Shown here one piece after another: positions 41,598 to 51,074 of a stretch of DNA of 58,649 nucleotides. The notes under the pieces are model-generated. The model did not search any database, had not been told where the DNA came from, and saw only the letters and a list, made by a program, of their open reading frames with translations. This DNA is from Chloroflexota bacterium. Lineage in GTDB: Bacteria > Chloroflexota > UBA6077 > JACCZL01. The stretch covers positions 1 to 58,649 of the forward strand of contig JAUJPG010000029.1 in the NCBI GenBank assembly GCA_030447245.1, given 5' to 3'. The position numbers and the translations under genes were made by a program. Within the stretch, counting starts at the first letter, position 1. Each line of letters starts with the position of its first letter.

Positions 41598-42380
41598 ATG
41601 CACCGATTTTTCGTCGAGCCCGGCGTCACGGCCGACGAGCAAGTCACACTTGAGGGCTCGCTGGCGCACCAGATTGCCCGCGTACTGCGGCTACGTCCAG
41701 GCGAGCAGATCACCCTGCTGGATGGCTCCGGCCGAGAGTGCGTCGTCCAGCTGGTCGAGGTCACGCCGCGGCGGGTCTGCGGGATCGTGAGACAAACGCG
41801 AGTGTCAGGTGGAGAGCCGCGGCTGACGCTGACGCTGTATCAGGCCCTGGTCCCACGAGACAAGCTCGAGGTGGCCATTCAGAAAGGGACTGAGGCGGGC
41901 GTGTCGACCTTCGTGCCGGTCTCGTGCGCTCGAAGCGTGGTCCCGCGCGGCGACGTGATTGACGAGCGTCGCCTCGAACGCTGGCGGCGGATCGCCCGAG
42001 AAGCGGCCGAGCAGTCGCGGCGCGGACGCATTCCACACGTCGGGGGACCGTTGCCATTCGCGGATGCGCTGTCCGATGCCGTATCGCGTGGCCCGGTGAT
42101 CGTCGCCTGGGAGGCGGAGCGTCGACGCTCGATTCGAGCTGCGCTGACCCACGTGCTACACCATGGCCCTGCCTCTGGACTGAGTGTGTTCGTCGGCCCG
42201 GAGGGCGGCTTCTCCGAAGCCGAGATGGACCAGGCGTCCGCGCGGGGCGCGTTGAGTGCATCGCTCGGACCTCGCATCTTGCGGACCGAGACGGTCGGGC
42301 CGATCGTTGCGGCGCTGGCCCTCTATGAGGCGGGCGAGCTGGAGCCTTCCCTCGACGGCTCGGCGCCTCCCGGAAGCTGA
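41598..42380 (+). CDS. rsmE: 16S rRNA m3U1498 methyltransferase
   Basis: 260 residues, SPOUT (knotted) methyltransferase. N-terminal PUA-like part MHRFFVEP, HQIARVLRLRPGEQITLLDGSG; LYQALVPRDKLEVAIQKGTEAGVSTFVPV near 78; C-terminal knot SVFVGPEGGFSEAEMDQA near 193 and SLGPRILRTETVGPIVAALALYE near 217. ATG 41598 is the usual family start; the frame is open upstream through the end of prmA. 11 bases after prmA. Confidence 0.95.
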   Translation: MHRFFVEPGVTADEQVTLEGSLAHQIARVLRLRPGEQITLLDGSGRECVVQLVEVTPRRVCGIVRQTRVSGGEPRLTLTLYQALVPRDKLEVAIQKGTEAGVSTFVPVSCARSVVPRGDVIDERRLERWRRIAREAAEQSRRGRIPHVGGPLPFADALSDAVSRGPVIVAWEAERRRSIRAALTHVLHHGPASGLSVFVGPEGGFSEAEMDQASARGALSASLGPRILRTETVGPIVAALALYEAGELEPSLDGSAPPGS

Positions 42381-42529
42381 GGGCGCCGATCACTCGCGAC
42401 TTCTCAGGCTGGAATCGGCCGTGCCGGTTGCGCAACGGGCGGGGCGTGACGAGGATGCTCCGGTGCTCCACAAGTTGCCGCGCTGGCAGCGCTGGGATAG
42501 TATGGACAAACCTGGCGCGAAGGTGCGGC

Positions 42530-43423
42530 ATGGGCGAACACGGGGAGGTCCAGGCGGTCCTCCAGCGCGCGAATGGGCAGGTTGGGTCCATCCAGCTCGA
42601 AGCGCAGGACGTGCACCTGCGCTTCGGCGGTGTCGTTGCGTTGGCCGGCGTCAGCCTTGGCGTCCATCAAGGTGAGATCGCGGCGATCATCGGGCCGAAC
42701 GGCGCCGGTAAGACGAGCCTGCTCAACGCCTTCAGCGGGCTGTACCCGATCACGTCGGGACGCCTGCTGTACGACGGGCATGACGTCACGCGGCTGAAGC
42801 CTCACCAGATCGCGCGTCTTGGAGTCGCTCGCACCTTCCAGAACATCGAGCTGTTCAAGGGCATGAGCGTGCTGGACAACTTGATGCTTGGACGCCACAT
42901 CCACCTGAAGTCCGGGCTGCTGTCGAGTGGGTTGTACTGGGGAGCGGCGCGACGCGAGGAGGTCGCCAATCGCGAGATCATCGAGGACGTGATTGACTTC
43001 CTTGAAATCGAGGCCATCCGCAAGCGTACAGTTGGAACGCTTGCCTACGGCCTTCAGAAGCGTGTCGAGCTAGGGCGAGCACTCGCGATGCAACCACGGC
43101 TGCTCCTCCTGGACGAGCCGATGGCCGGCATGAACGCCGAGGAAAAGGAAGACATGGCCCGCTTCGTCCTCGACATCCACGAAGAGCGGAACGTCACGAT
43201 CGTGCTCATCGAGCACGACATGGGCGTGGTCATGGACATCTCCGACCACGTCGCCGTTCTCAACTTTGGCAGGCGGATTGGTTACGGCACGCCAGACGAA
43301 GTCCGCCGCGATCCGGATGTCATTCAGGCGTACCTGGGCGAGGAGACCGAGCCGCGGAAGGCAACCCTCGAACCCAGTGCAGTCGACCACGCCGCGGACC
43401 CCAGAGCCAGGGCGAGGGGCTGA
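42530..43423 (+). CDS. livG: Branched-chain amino acid-type ABC ATPase LivG
   Basis: 297 residues. Walker A GPNGAGKTSLLNAFSGLYP near 58, LivG-specific ARTFQNIELFKGMSVLDNLMLGRH near 101, signature region LAYGLQKRVELGRALA near 177 (LAYG in place of LSGG, as is usual for LivG), Walker B LLLLDEPMAGMN and switch LIEHDMGVVM. The C-terminal segment FGRRIGYGTPDEVRRDPDVIQAYLG is typical of LivG. Start ATG 42530 follows AAGG; first gene of the transporter cluster and overlaps the acyl-CoA synthetase gene by one base (TGATG). Confidence 0.92.
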   Translation: MGEHGEVQAVLQRANGQVGSIQLEAQDVHLRFGGVVALAGVSLGVHQGEIAAIIGPNGAGKTSLLNAFSGLYPITSGRLLYDGHDVTRLKPHQIARLGVARTFQNIELFKGMSVLDNLMLGRHIHLKSGLLSSGLYWGAARREEVANREIIEDVIDFLEIEAIRKRTVGTLAYGLQKRVELGRALAMQPRLLLLDEPMAGMNAEEKEDMARFVLDIHEERNVTIVLIEHDMGVVMDISDHVAVLNFGRRIGYGTPDEVRRDPDVIQAYLGEETEPRKATLEPSAVDHAADPRARARG

Positions 43424-45357
43424 TGACCGACACCCGAGCGGATACACTGCCGAAGCTGCTCGTGCACCAGGCGGAGCGTATGGGCCAACGTGTGGCGATG
43501 CGCGAGAAAGAGTACGGCATCTGGCGCGAACTTACCTGGTCCGACTACCTGGACAATGTTCGAGCGTTCTCGCTCGGCCTGCGGGCACTCGGGCTTCGCC
43601 GCGGCGACACGGTCGCGATTATCGGCGACAACCGACCGGAATGGGTGTTCACGGAGCTGGCGGTCCAGGCAGCGGGAGCCGCCTCCGTCGGGCTGTTTCA
43701 GGACGCGGTCGCCCGCGAGGTTCAGTTCATCGTCGACCACGCCGACGCGCGGTTCGTCGTCGTTGAGGACCAGGAGCAGGTCGACAAGCTCCTGGAGATC
43801 GTGCCCCAGTTGCCGAAGCTCGAAAGGATCATCTACTACGACCCGAAAGGTCTTCGGCGCTACGCGGAGAAGCTGTTGATCAGCTTCCCCGCGGTCCAGG
43901 AGCAAGGCCGGGCCTACGAGCGCGAGCACCCGAACGCGTTCGAGGACGCGGTCGAGGCCGGACAGGCCGCGGACCTGGCAGTGCTGTGCTACACGTCCGG
44001 CACGACTGGCAATCCCAAGGGGGCGATGCTCACTCACGCCAACCTGCTGGCCGCCGTGCGCAACCTCGTGGACATCGACCCGATCGCGCCAGGGGACGAG
44101 TACGTCTCGTTCTTGCCGTGCGCCTGGATCGTGGAGCAGGTGTTCGGAGTGGCCCTGGCGATCAGCGAGGGCATGATCGTCAACTTTCCCGAGGAGCCAG
44201 AGACGGTCCAGCAGAACATCCGCGAGATCGGCCCACGGATGATGCTTGCCGCGCCTCGGATCTGGGAGAACCTGCTCTCGACGGTCCAGGTCAAGAGCGA
44301 CGACGCCGGCCGGATCAAGCGCTCCGTCTACCAGTGGGCGATGCGGGTCGGGGAAGCGGTCGTCGACCTGCAGGTCGCGAAGAAGCCCGTTCCGCTCGCG
44401 CTAACGTTGCGACACAAGCTCGCGGACGCGCTGGTCTTCTTTCCGCTGCGCGATCACCTCGGGCTGTCGGAGCTACGCCGCGCGTACACCGGAGGGGCCG
44501 CCCTCGGGCCGGACTGCTTCCGATTCTTCCGCGCGATCGGCGTCAACCTCAAGCAAGTGTATGGGCAGACCGAGATCTCCGGGCTGTCGGTCATCCACCG
44601 CGACGGCGACGTCGACTTCGAGACCGTCGGCCAGCCGATCGGCGAAACCGAAGTACGAATCTCCGACCGCGGCGAGATCGTTTCGCGCAGCCCCGGCTTG
44701 TTCCGGGGCTATTACAAGAACCCGGAGGCCACGGATAGGGCCCTTGACAACGGCTGGCTCCAGAGCGGAGACGCCGGCATACTCGACGAGCGGGGCCACC
44801 TGGTGGTCATCGACCGCATGGCAGATGTGATGGTACTCGCGGACGGCAGCAAGTTCTCTCCGCAGTACATTGAGAACAAGCTAAAGTTCAGCCAGTACGT
44901 GAAGGAAGCGGTCGTCATCGGGCAGGAACGACCGTGCGTGACCGCGCTCGTCAACATCGACATGAGCAACGTCGGGAAATGGGCCGAGAACCACCAGATC
45001 GCGTACACCACCTATACCGACCTGGCCCAGAAGCCGAGGGTGTACGAGCTCATCGCGGAGGACGTGCGACGGGTGAACCGCGACCTGCCGAAGGTCGCCC
45101 GGATCGCGCGTTTCGCCCTGTTGTACAAGGAGCTCGACGCCGACGACGAGGAGCTGACTCGGACGCGTAAGGTGCGGCGATCGTTCGTCGAGAGCCGCTA
45201 CGGTGACCTGATCCGTGGCCTGTATTCGGATGACGACGTGATCCAGGTGGTAGCCGACGTTCAGTACCAGGACGGACGCCAGGCACACATCGAGACCCGC
45301 GTCCCGGTGTACCAGGTGGAGCCGACCGTCGAGCGCCAGCCGGAGGCGGTGGCGTGA
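43423..45357 (+). CDS. AMP-dependent long-chain acyl-CoA synthetase
   Basis: 644 residues. Activates a carboxylic acid to its CoA thioester through an acyl-adenylate. ATP-binding P-loop CYTSGTTGNPKGAMLTHANL near 188, gate/YGQTEISGLSV near 385, YYKNPEATDRALDNGWLQSGDAGILDERGHLVVIDRMADVMVLADGSKFSP near 430-480. Of the long-chain FadD15-like type by size. Inserted between LivG and LivH, so activation is likely coupled to uptake: an imported carboxylate is trapped as CoA ester. Start ATG 43423 overlaps the livG stop. Confidence 0.92.
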   Translation: MTDTRADTLPKLLVHQAERMGQRVAMREKEYGIWRELTWSDYLDNVRAFSLGLRALGLRRGDTVAIIGDNRPEWVFTELAVQAAGAASVGLFQDAVAREVQFIVDHADARFVVVEDQEQVDKLLEIVPQLPKLERIIYYDPKGLRRYAEKLLISFPAVQEQGRAYEREHPNAFEDAVEAGQAADLAVLCYTSGTTGNPKGAMLTHANLLAAVRNLVDIDPIAPGDEYVSFLPCAWIVEQVFGVALAISEGMIVNFPEEPETVQQNIREIGPRMMLAAPRIWENLLSTVQVKSDDAGRIKRSVYQWAMRVGEAVVDLQVAKKPVPLALTLRHKLADALVFFPLRDHLGLSELRRAYTGGAALGPDCFRFFRAIGVNLKQVYGQTEISGLSVIHRDGDVDFETVGQPIGETEVRISDRGEIVSRSPGLFRGYYKNPEATDRALDNGWLQSGDAGILDERGHLVVIDRMADVMVLADGSKFSPQYIENKLKFSQYVKEAVVIGQERPCVTALVNIDMSNVGKWAENHQIAYTTYTDLAQKPRVYELIAEDVRRVNRDLPKVARIARFALLYKELDADDEELTRTRKVRRSFVESRYGDLIRGLYSDDDVIQVVADVQYQDGRQAHIETRVPVYQVEPTVERQPEAVA

Positions 45358-45370
45358 TTCGGGCGCCCGG

Positions 45371-46267
45371 ATGAGCCAGGAAACGGTCCTCTTCCTCCAG
45401 TTGGTCATCAGCGGCGTGGCGATCGGCAGCATCTACGCGCTCGTCGCGCTCGGCTTCGTCCTGATCTACAAGTCCACGGACGTCCTGAACATGGCGCAAG
45501 GCGAGATGCTGATGATTGGCGCCTGGATCTCCTATTCGCTGATTGCCGACTACCGCATTCCGTTCGTCCCCGCATTCTTCATGACCCTAGCGTTCACGTC
45601 GCTGCTCGGACTGGCGGTCGAGCGAGCGGCGCTCCGTCCGCTCATCGGCCAGCCGATCATCTCGGTCATCATGGTCACCATCGGCCTGTCCATCTTCCTG
45701 CGGGCGATGGTGATCGCGATCTGGGGAACGCAGTACCAGCGCTACCCAAGCCCAATCCAGGACTCGGTGGTCAGCGTCGGACCGGTCCCGATCCCTGAGG
45801 TCTATCTCTGGTCGTTGCTGGTCTGCCTTCTGCTGGTCGGCGCGCTCACGCTTGGTTTCCGGTTTACCCGGATGGGGATCGCGATGCGAGCGGTCGCAGA
45901 CGACCAGCAAGCGGCGTTGTCGGTGGGCATCAGCGTGCGGCGGGTATTTGCGCTGGCCTGGGTCATCTCTGCCCTCGTCTCCGCGATTGGCGGCATGCTG
46001 CTGGCCAACATCCAGGGGGTGGGGATCGGTCTCAGCGCGGTGGGTCTCAAGGCGCTACCGGTCAGCATCGTCGGTGGGTTGGACAGCATTCCTGGCGCGA
46101 TCGTCGGCGGAATCCTGATCGGCGTGCTGGAGAATCTGTCAGCCGGGTACCTGGACACTCCGCTCGGCGGCGGCGTCCGCGAGGTCGCGCCCTACGTGTT
46201 CCTGGTCGTCGTCCTCCTGATCAAGCCGTATGGGCTGTTCGGTAAGGAGCGGATCGAGCGTGTGTAG
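45371..46267 (+). CDS. livH: Branched-chain amino acid-type ABC permease LivH
   Basis: 298 residues, about eight to nine membrane segments. Motifs: GVAIGSIYALVALGFVLIYKSTDVLNMAQGEMLMIGAW near 15, GFRFTRMGIAMRAVADDQQAALSVGI near 163 (EAA-like loop), and VSIVGGLDSIPGAIVGGILIGVLENL near 233. Partner of LivM. Starts ATG 45371, 13 bases after the synthetase gene. Confidence 0.95.
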   Translation: MSQETVLFLQLVISGVAIGSIYALVALGFVLIYKSTDVLNMAQGEMLMIGAWISYSLIADYRIPFVPAFFMTLAFTSLLGLAVERAALRPLIGQPIISVIMVTIGLSIFLRAMVIAIWGTQYQRYPSPIQDSVVSVGPVPIPEVYLWSLLVCLLLVGALTLGFRFTRMGIAMRAVADDQQAALSVGISVRRVFALAWVISALVSAIGGMLLANIQGVGIGLSAVGLKALPVSIVGGLDSIPGAIVGGILIGVLENLSAGYLDTPLGGGVREVAPYVFLVVVLLIKPYGLFGKERIERV

Positions 46268-47384
46268 CGCAGTCGCGGTGAAGCCAACACCGGGCGCCCC
46301 CACCCGGCCACAACGCCGCGCGTCCTGGTGGGAGTCGTTGCGCCCACGGATCGGCTGCGGCGTGTACCACTCGACCTACGCTGACGACATGGCGCTCCGG
46401 ACAACGACAGCCTCGCGGCTGCGGCTGGTCCTCGTGAGCGTCACCGCGGTGATGTTCCCGTTCGTCGCGGGTGACTACTGGGTCGGCGAGGCGAACCGTC
46501 TGTACATCGCGATCATCGGGGCGCTCGGGTTGAACATCCTCGTCGGTTTCACCGGCCAGATCTCGATTGCTCAGGGCGCCTTCATGGCGGTCGGCGGCTA
46601 CACGACCGCGATCATGACCGTGACCCTGGGCCTGCCGTTCTGGCTGTCTCTGCCGTGCGCCGGTCTCACGACGGCAGCAATCGGCGCAATCTTCGGCGTT
46701 CCCTCGCTGCGGCTCAAGGGGCTGTACCTGCTGATCGCAACCCTGGCGGCCCAGGTGATCGTCGAGTGGCTGATCTTGCGGATGGTGTGGCTGACCAAGG
46801 GCCCAAACGGAATCTACGGGATCAAGCCACCGGCGTTCGGCCCGCTAGAGTTCTCGGACCGAAGGGCATTCTACTTCCTGATGCTGTTCTTCGTGGTGAT
46901 CGCCATCTTGTTCGCGGCGAACCTATTTCGGACGAAAATTGGGAGGGCGTTCGTCGCCATTCGCGACCAGGACATTGCCGCGTCAGTCGCCGGCGTGGAC
47001 GTGTTCAAGTACAAGCTCCTGGCCTTCGGAGTCAGCTCGTTCTACGTCGGGACGGCCGGAGCGCTCCAGGCGCACGACCGTCTGATCGTCTCGCCTGAGT
47101 ACTTCAACATCAGTGTGTCCATCGAGTACCTTGGGATGATCATCATCGGCGGGCTCGGCAGCATCAGCGGGGCGATCTACGGAGCCGCGTTCATCCGCCT
47201 GCTGCCAACCGCGCTCTCTCTCATGACCGGAACGCTCGGCCTGGCCGGCACCAATGTCGGTGTCCTTCAGCAGGCAGTCTTCGGGCTGGCCATCGTCGGG
47301 TTCCTGATCTTCGAGCCGCACGGGATCGCCAAAATCTGGCGCGACGTCAAGGACTACTTCAAGCTGTGGCCGTTCAGCTACTGA
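46260..47384 (+). CDS. livM: Branched-chain amino acid-type ABC permease LivM
   Basis: 374 residues, nine or ten membrane segments. Conserved: IIGALGLNILVGFTGQISIAQGAFMAVGGYTTAI, GVPSLRLKGLYLLIATLAAQVIVEW, FRTKIGRAFVAIRDQDIAASVAGVDVFKYKLLAFGVSSFYVGTAGAL (EAA-like loop) and IIIGGLGSISGAIYGAAFI. GTG 46260 is chosen because AAGGAG lies 10 bases upstream; ATG 46230 and GTG 46278 are alternatives in the same frame. Overlaps the livH stop by eight bases. A loosely conserved N-terminal tail of 50 residues. Confidence 0.92.
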   Translation: MCSAVAVKPTPGAPTRPQRRASWWESLRPRIGCGVYHSTYADDMALRTTTASRLRLVLVSVTAVMFPFVAGDYWVGEANRLYIAIIGALGLNILVGFTGQISIAQGAFMAVGGYTTAIMTVTLGLPFWLSLPCAGLTTAAIGAIFGVPSLRLKGLYLLIATLAAQVIVEWLILRMVWLTKGPNGIYGIKPPAFGPLEFSDRRAFYFLMLFFVVIAILFAANLFRTKIGRAFVAIRDQDIAASVAGVDVFKYKLLAFGVSSFYVGTAGALQAHDRLIVSPEYFNISVSIEYLGMIIIGGLGSISGAIYGAAFIRLLPTALSLMTGTLGLAGTNVGVLQQAVFGLAIVGFLIFEPHGIAKIWRDVKDYFKLWPFSY

Positions 47385-47583
47385 GTGACCCGGACACTCC
47401 TGCCCTGGCCCCCACCACCCTGCCAGGGGGAACGAGAGAAGTACTATCCTGTTCCCGGTCTGGCCGCGCGGCACACAGGTTCCGGCGCGGGAAGGGGGAG
47501 ATCGGATAGGGACAATTCACCATCACCACGGGTAGGGATTGCCGCCCGTGGACCTGACGAGTCTGACAATGGAGGTCAGCGTG

Positions 47584-48774
47584 ATGATCAGATTTCGCCT
47601 CCCCACCCTCGCAGTGATCGCCGCGATGGTTCTCGGCGCCTGTGCGCCTGGTGCCGCACCCGCCGCGAAGGACACTGGTCCGATCAAGATCGGAGCCATT
47701 TGCGACTTGACCGGCGCTACAGCCGACGTCGGCAACCCATACTGCCAGGGGGAGAAGGATTACGTCGAGTTCGTCAACGGCCAGGGCGGCGTCGGGGGGC
47801 GCCAGATTAGCTTGATCGCGGATGATTACGCCTACCAGGTCCCACGCGCCGAGGAGCTCTACAATCGGTTCGTCAACCAGGAGAAGGTCGTGGCAATCAT
47901 GGCCTGGGGCACGGGCGACTCGGAGGCACTCCGGCCGAAAGTGACCCAGGACAAGATTCCCTTCCTTTCGGCCTCGTACGCTGAACCCTTGGTCGCCGAC
48001 GTCAATGCCACGCCCTACAACTTCATGATCGGCGTGACCTACTCCGATCAGGCCAAGATCCTGGTCAAGTACTTCAAGGACAACTGGAAGGAGTCCCGAG
48101 CGCCGAAGGTCCAGTTCGTCGTCAACGACTCCCCGTTTGGCCGTTCGCCTATCGAGGACACCAAGGCCTACGGTAAGGGGATCGGCGTCGAGTTCGGTGA
48201 GGACATCGCGATGCCGGGCGGCGCGCCGGACCTGTCGCCGCAGATGCTGCCCTTGAAGAACAACGAACCGGATCTGATCATCTTCAACAACGTCGCGGCG
48301 CCGACTGCCGTTGGCGCCAAGGGCGCTCGGACGGCCGGGCTCCAGTCGAGCCTGGCGACCATCAACTGGGGCATCGGCGAGACGACGCTCAAGGTCGGCG
48401 GCGACGCCGTCAACGGGATGATCGGCGCAAACGCTTTTGCGCTGTTGGCCGACGACGTTCCGGGCCACAAGGAGATCAAGGACTTCAACGAGAAGAAGGG
48501 CGTCGATTGGAAACAGCACCCTGTCAACTACGTCCAGGGCTGGGTGAGCATGAAGGTCATGCTCGAAGGCGTCAAGCGTGCCGAGGGCGGCGTGACCGGC
48601 GAGGGGATCAAGAAGGGTCTCGAGGCGCTGAAAGACTACGACACCGGCGGGATCACCGCCCCGATCACGTTCAGCGACAAGAGCCACAAGGGCAATCTGT
48701 CTGCCAAGATCTACCGTGCCGACGCCGGCCAGAACCGCTGGCTACCGATCACGGAGTACATCAAGGCGACGTAG
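47584..48774 (+). CDS. livK: ABC substrate-binding lipoprotein, LivK/Peripla_BP_6 type
   Basis: 396 residues. Signal peptide with lipobox LGAC (Cys20). Mature part: IKIGAICDLTGATADVGNPYCQGEKDYVEFVNGQGGVGGRQISLIADDYAYQVPRAEELYNRFV, a periplasmic-binding type I fold. Belongs to the subset of LivK-like proteins often encoded beside acyl-CoA ligases; the ligand may be an aromatic or aliphatic carboxylate rather than an amino acid. ATG 47584 is 8 bases after GGAGG; GTG 47581 would also work. The 199-base gap upstream holds weak hairpins (CCACGGG/CCCGTGG near 47523-47550) but no gene. Confidence 0.92.
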   Translation: MIRFRLPTLAVIAAMVLGACAPGAAPAAKDTGPIKIGAICDLTGATADVGNPYCQGEKDYVEFVNGQGGVGGRQISLIADDYAYQVPRAEELYNRFVNQEKVVAIMAWGTGDSEALRPKVTQDKIPFLSASYAEPLVADVNATPYNFMIGVTYSDQAKILVKYFKDNWKESRAPKVQFVVNDSPFGRSPIEDTKAYGKGIGVEFGEDIAMPGGAPDLSPQMLPLKNNEPDLIIFNNVAAPTAVGAKGARTAGLQSSLATINWGIGETTLKVGGDAVNGMIGANAFALLADDVPGHKEIKDFNEKKGVDWKQHPVNYVQGWVSMKVMLEGVKRAEGGVTGEGIKKGLEALKDYDTGGITAPITFSDKSHKGNLSAKIYRADAGQNRWLPITEYIKAT

Positions 48775-48835
48775 GAAGAGCACCGCGTACGCGGTGTCAT
48801 CTCAGGGTCCTTCGCTGTCACCGCAAGCGGAGCCC

Positions 48836-48880
48836 GGGATCTCATGCTCGCCCCCCTGACAGCATGAGATCTCCCGTTTT
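48836..48880 (+). terminator. Terminator-like hairpin after the binding-protein gene
   Basis: GGG-ATCTCATGCT, a 12-base loop, AGCATGAGAT-CTCCCG with a two-base bulge, then TTTT. Together with the palindrome at 48781-48796 it probably lowers read-through into livF, giving more binding protein than ATPase. Confidence 0.75.
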
Positions 48881-48969
48881 GCTCGGCGTGACACGCGAGC
48901 GTTCCGGATGAAAGTGATGCTATCTCGGATCACACCGGTTCACCTCGATCGTTGCGCGAGAGAGCATCT

Positions 48970-49764
48970 GTGCTAACGCTGAACAACGTCGAGGTCATGT
49001 ACGACCACGTCATCCTCGTACTCAAGGGACTGTCGATGGAGGTCCCGGAGGGCACGGTAGTCGCCCTGCTCGGGTCCAATGGCGCCGGGAAGAGCACCAC
49101 GCTCAAGGCGATCTCGGGTCTGCTACGAACCGAGGAGGGCGACGTCACCGACGGCTCGATCGAGTTCAAGGGAACTCGCATCGACCGCGAGGACGCTGCC
49201 GACATCGTACGCCGCGGCATCTTCCACGTCCTCGAAGGTCGGCGGGTGTTCGAGCATCTGACCGTCGAGGAGAACCTGATGGCCGGCGCGCACACCCGCG
49301 CCCGCGGCGCCAGTCTCGACGACGACCTTGATCGAGTGATGGGATACTTCCCGCGCCTGATTCAGCGCAGGAAACAGTCGGCGGGGTACCTCTCCGGCGG
49401 TGAGCAGCAAATGCTGGCGATTGGCCGGGCGCTGATGGCGCATCCGCGCCTGATGCTGCTCGACGAGCCGTCGCTCGGACTGAGCCCACTGCTCGTTCAA
49501 GAAGTCTTCGGGATCATCCGCCGGATCAACCGCGAAGACGGCATTACGATCCTGCTTGTCGAGCAGAACGCCCGCCTGGCATTGAGCGTCGCCGACTACA
49601 CCTACCTGATGGAGAGCGGCCGTATCGTCCTCGAAGGCGCACCCGAAAAACTCCGCGACAACGAGGACGTCAAGGAGTTCTACCTCGGCCTCAGCGACGT
49701 CGGCGAGCGCAGGTCCTATCGCGACGTCAAGCACTACAAGCGCCGCAAGCGCTGGCTCTCGTAG
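48970..49764 (+). CDS. livF: Branched-chain amino acid-type ABC ATPase LivF
   Basis: 264 residues from GTG 48970 (TTG 48952 is an alternative). Walker A GSNGAGKSTTLKAISGLL near 37, GIFHVLEGRRVFEHLTVEENLMAG near 84, signature YLSGGEQQMLAIGRALM near 138, Walker B LMLLDEPSLGLSPLL, switch LLVEQNARLAL. The last 20 residues are basic (YKRRKRWLS). Partner of LivG; separated from livK by the terminator region, and 40 bases upstream of the PaaK-type ligase. Confidence 0.94.
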   Translation: MLTLNNVEVMYDHVILVLKGLSMEVPEGTVVALLGSNGAGKSTTLKAISGLLRTEEGDVTDGSIEFKGTRIDREDAADIVRRGIFHVLEGRRVFEHLTVEENLMAGAHTRARGASLDDDLDRVMGYFPRLIQRRKQSAGYLSGGEQQMLAIGRALMAHPRLMLLDEPSLGLSPLLVQEVFGIIRRINREDGITILLVEQNARLALSVADYTYLMESGRIVLEGAPEKLRDNEDVKEFYLGLSDVGERRSYRDVKHYKRRKRWLS

Positions 49765-49804
49765 CGACCGATCGGCAGCAAGGAACCAGTATGACCGAAG
49801 AGCC

Positions 49805-51070
49805 ATGACCGACCTGGACGCGCACTTCGATGCGCGCGTGGACACGCCAGGGGTCGACACGGGGGCCGCCTCCCAGGCCAGCTGGCTCCGGGACTTGGTC
49901 GCTTACGCCTATGCCAACGCCCCAGCCGTCCGCCGCATCCTCGACGAAGCCGGGGTCGTGCCGGACGACGTGACCGGCGTGGGCGCGCTAGAGCGCCTCC
50001 CGATCACACGCAAGGACGAGCTGCTCAAGCTGCAGCGGGCGGAGCCGCCATTCGGTGGGTTCCTTGGGGTGCCTATCGGGGAGTTGGGGCGAGTGTTCAT
50101 GTCGCCGGGGCCGCTCTTCGACCCACAGGGGAAGGAGCCGGACTACTGGCGCTTCGGGCCGGCGCTGCACGCGGCGGGCTTCGAGCCGGGAGACGTGGTG
50201 TTGAACGCCTGCGCCTATACGATGACGCCGCTCGGGTTGATGTTCGACGAGGCCGCGAGGCATATCGGGTGTGTCGTCCTACCATCGGGCGTAGGGAACA
50301 CTGAGCTCCAGGTGGACATGGCGCGCAGGATGGGGGCCACGGCCTACTGCGGAACCCCGAGCTTCCTCAAGATCGTGCTCGACAAGGCGATGGAGCAGGG
50401 GTTTGATCCGCGGTCTGATCTCGGCATTCGCAAGGCGTTCGTCGCGGCGGAGATGCTGCCGGAATCGCTCAGGGTGGCAATCGAGGATCTCGGGACATCG
50501 GTCCGGCAGGGGTACGGGACGGCGGACCTGGGCTGCCTCGGGTACGAGTGCAGCGAGTTGACCGGCATGCACGTGCCGAGGAACGCGATCGTCGAGATCG
50601 TGGACCCGACAACCGGGCGAAACGTCCCAGCCGGTGAGCCAGGTGAGGTGGTGGCAACGGTCAACCGAACAACGTACCCGCTTCTTCGATTCGGGACTGG
50701 CGACCTTTCAGCCCTGGAGCTCACGCCCTGCGCGTGTGGGCGCGAGTCGCCACGGCTTGTCCGCATCATGGGTCGAGTCGGGGACGCGGTAAAGGTCAGA
50801 GGGATGTTCGTTCATCCGCGCCAGGTGACCGACGTGCTGGCCCGCTTCTCGGAAATCGAGCGCCATCAAATTGTCGTCACGCGAGCCGACCATCGCGATG
50901 CCATGCTAGCGCGAGTGCAAACCTTCGGCGATCCGCCCTCCAACCTGGCCGAACGGATCCGCGACGCTCTTTGGGACGTGCTCCACGTCCGTCCAGACGT
51001 CGAGATGGTGCCGAGTGGTACGATCCCGGACGACGCGCCGCCAATAGTCGATCAGCGGACCTGGGACTAA
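49805..51070 (+). CDS. PaaK-like AMP-binding CoA ligase with non-canonical P-loop
   Basis: 421 residues, phenylacetate-CoA ligase family. N-terminal ERLPITRKDELLKLQ, QGYGTADLGCLGYEC near 235 (the YGxTE-equivalent), PAGEPGEVVATVNRTTYPLLRFGTGDLSAL near 278 and CACGRESPRLVRIMGRVGDAVKVRGMFVHPRQV near 305 are typical. The place of the usual SSGTTGKP P-loop reads MSPGPLFDPQGKEPDYWR, a variant I associate with a PaaK-like subfamily. Probably activates an aromatic or small organic acid brought in by the adjacent importer. ATG 49805. Confidence 0.85.
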   Translation: MTDLDAHFDARVDTPGVDTGAASQASWLRDLVAYAYANAPAVRRILDEAGVVPDDVTGVGALERLPITRKDELLKLQRAEPPFGGFLGVPIGELGRVFMSPGPLFDPQGKEPDYWRFGPALHAAGFEPGDVVLNACAYTMTPLGLMFDEAARHIGCVVLPSGVGNTELQVDMARRMGATAYCGTPSFLKIVLDKAMEQGFDPRSDLGIRKAFVAAEMLPESLRVAIEDLGTSVRQGYGTADLGCLGYECSELTGMHVPRNAIVEIVDPTTGRNVPAGEPGEVVATVNRTTYPLLRFGTGDLSALELTPCACGRESPRLVRIMGRVGDAVKVRGMFVHPRQVTDVLARFSEIERHQIVVTRADHRDAMLARVQTFGDPPSNLAERIRDALWDVLHVRPDVEMVPSGTIPDDAPPIVDQRTWD

Positions 51071-51074
51071 GCGC

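Noticed and set aside
47374..48687. A 437-codon minus-strand frame opposite the LivK-type binding protein
   Set aside because: The plus strand encodes a clear lipoprotein with signal peptide and ribosome site; the antisense frame has no motif and is a high-GC artefact.
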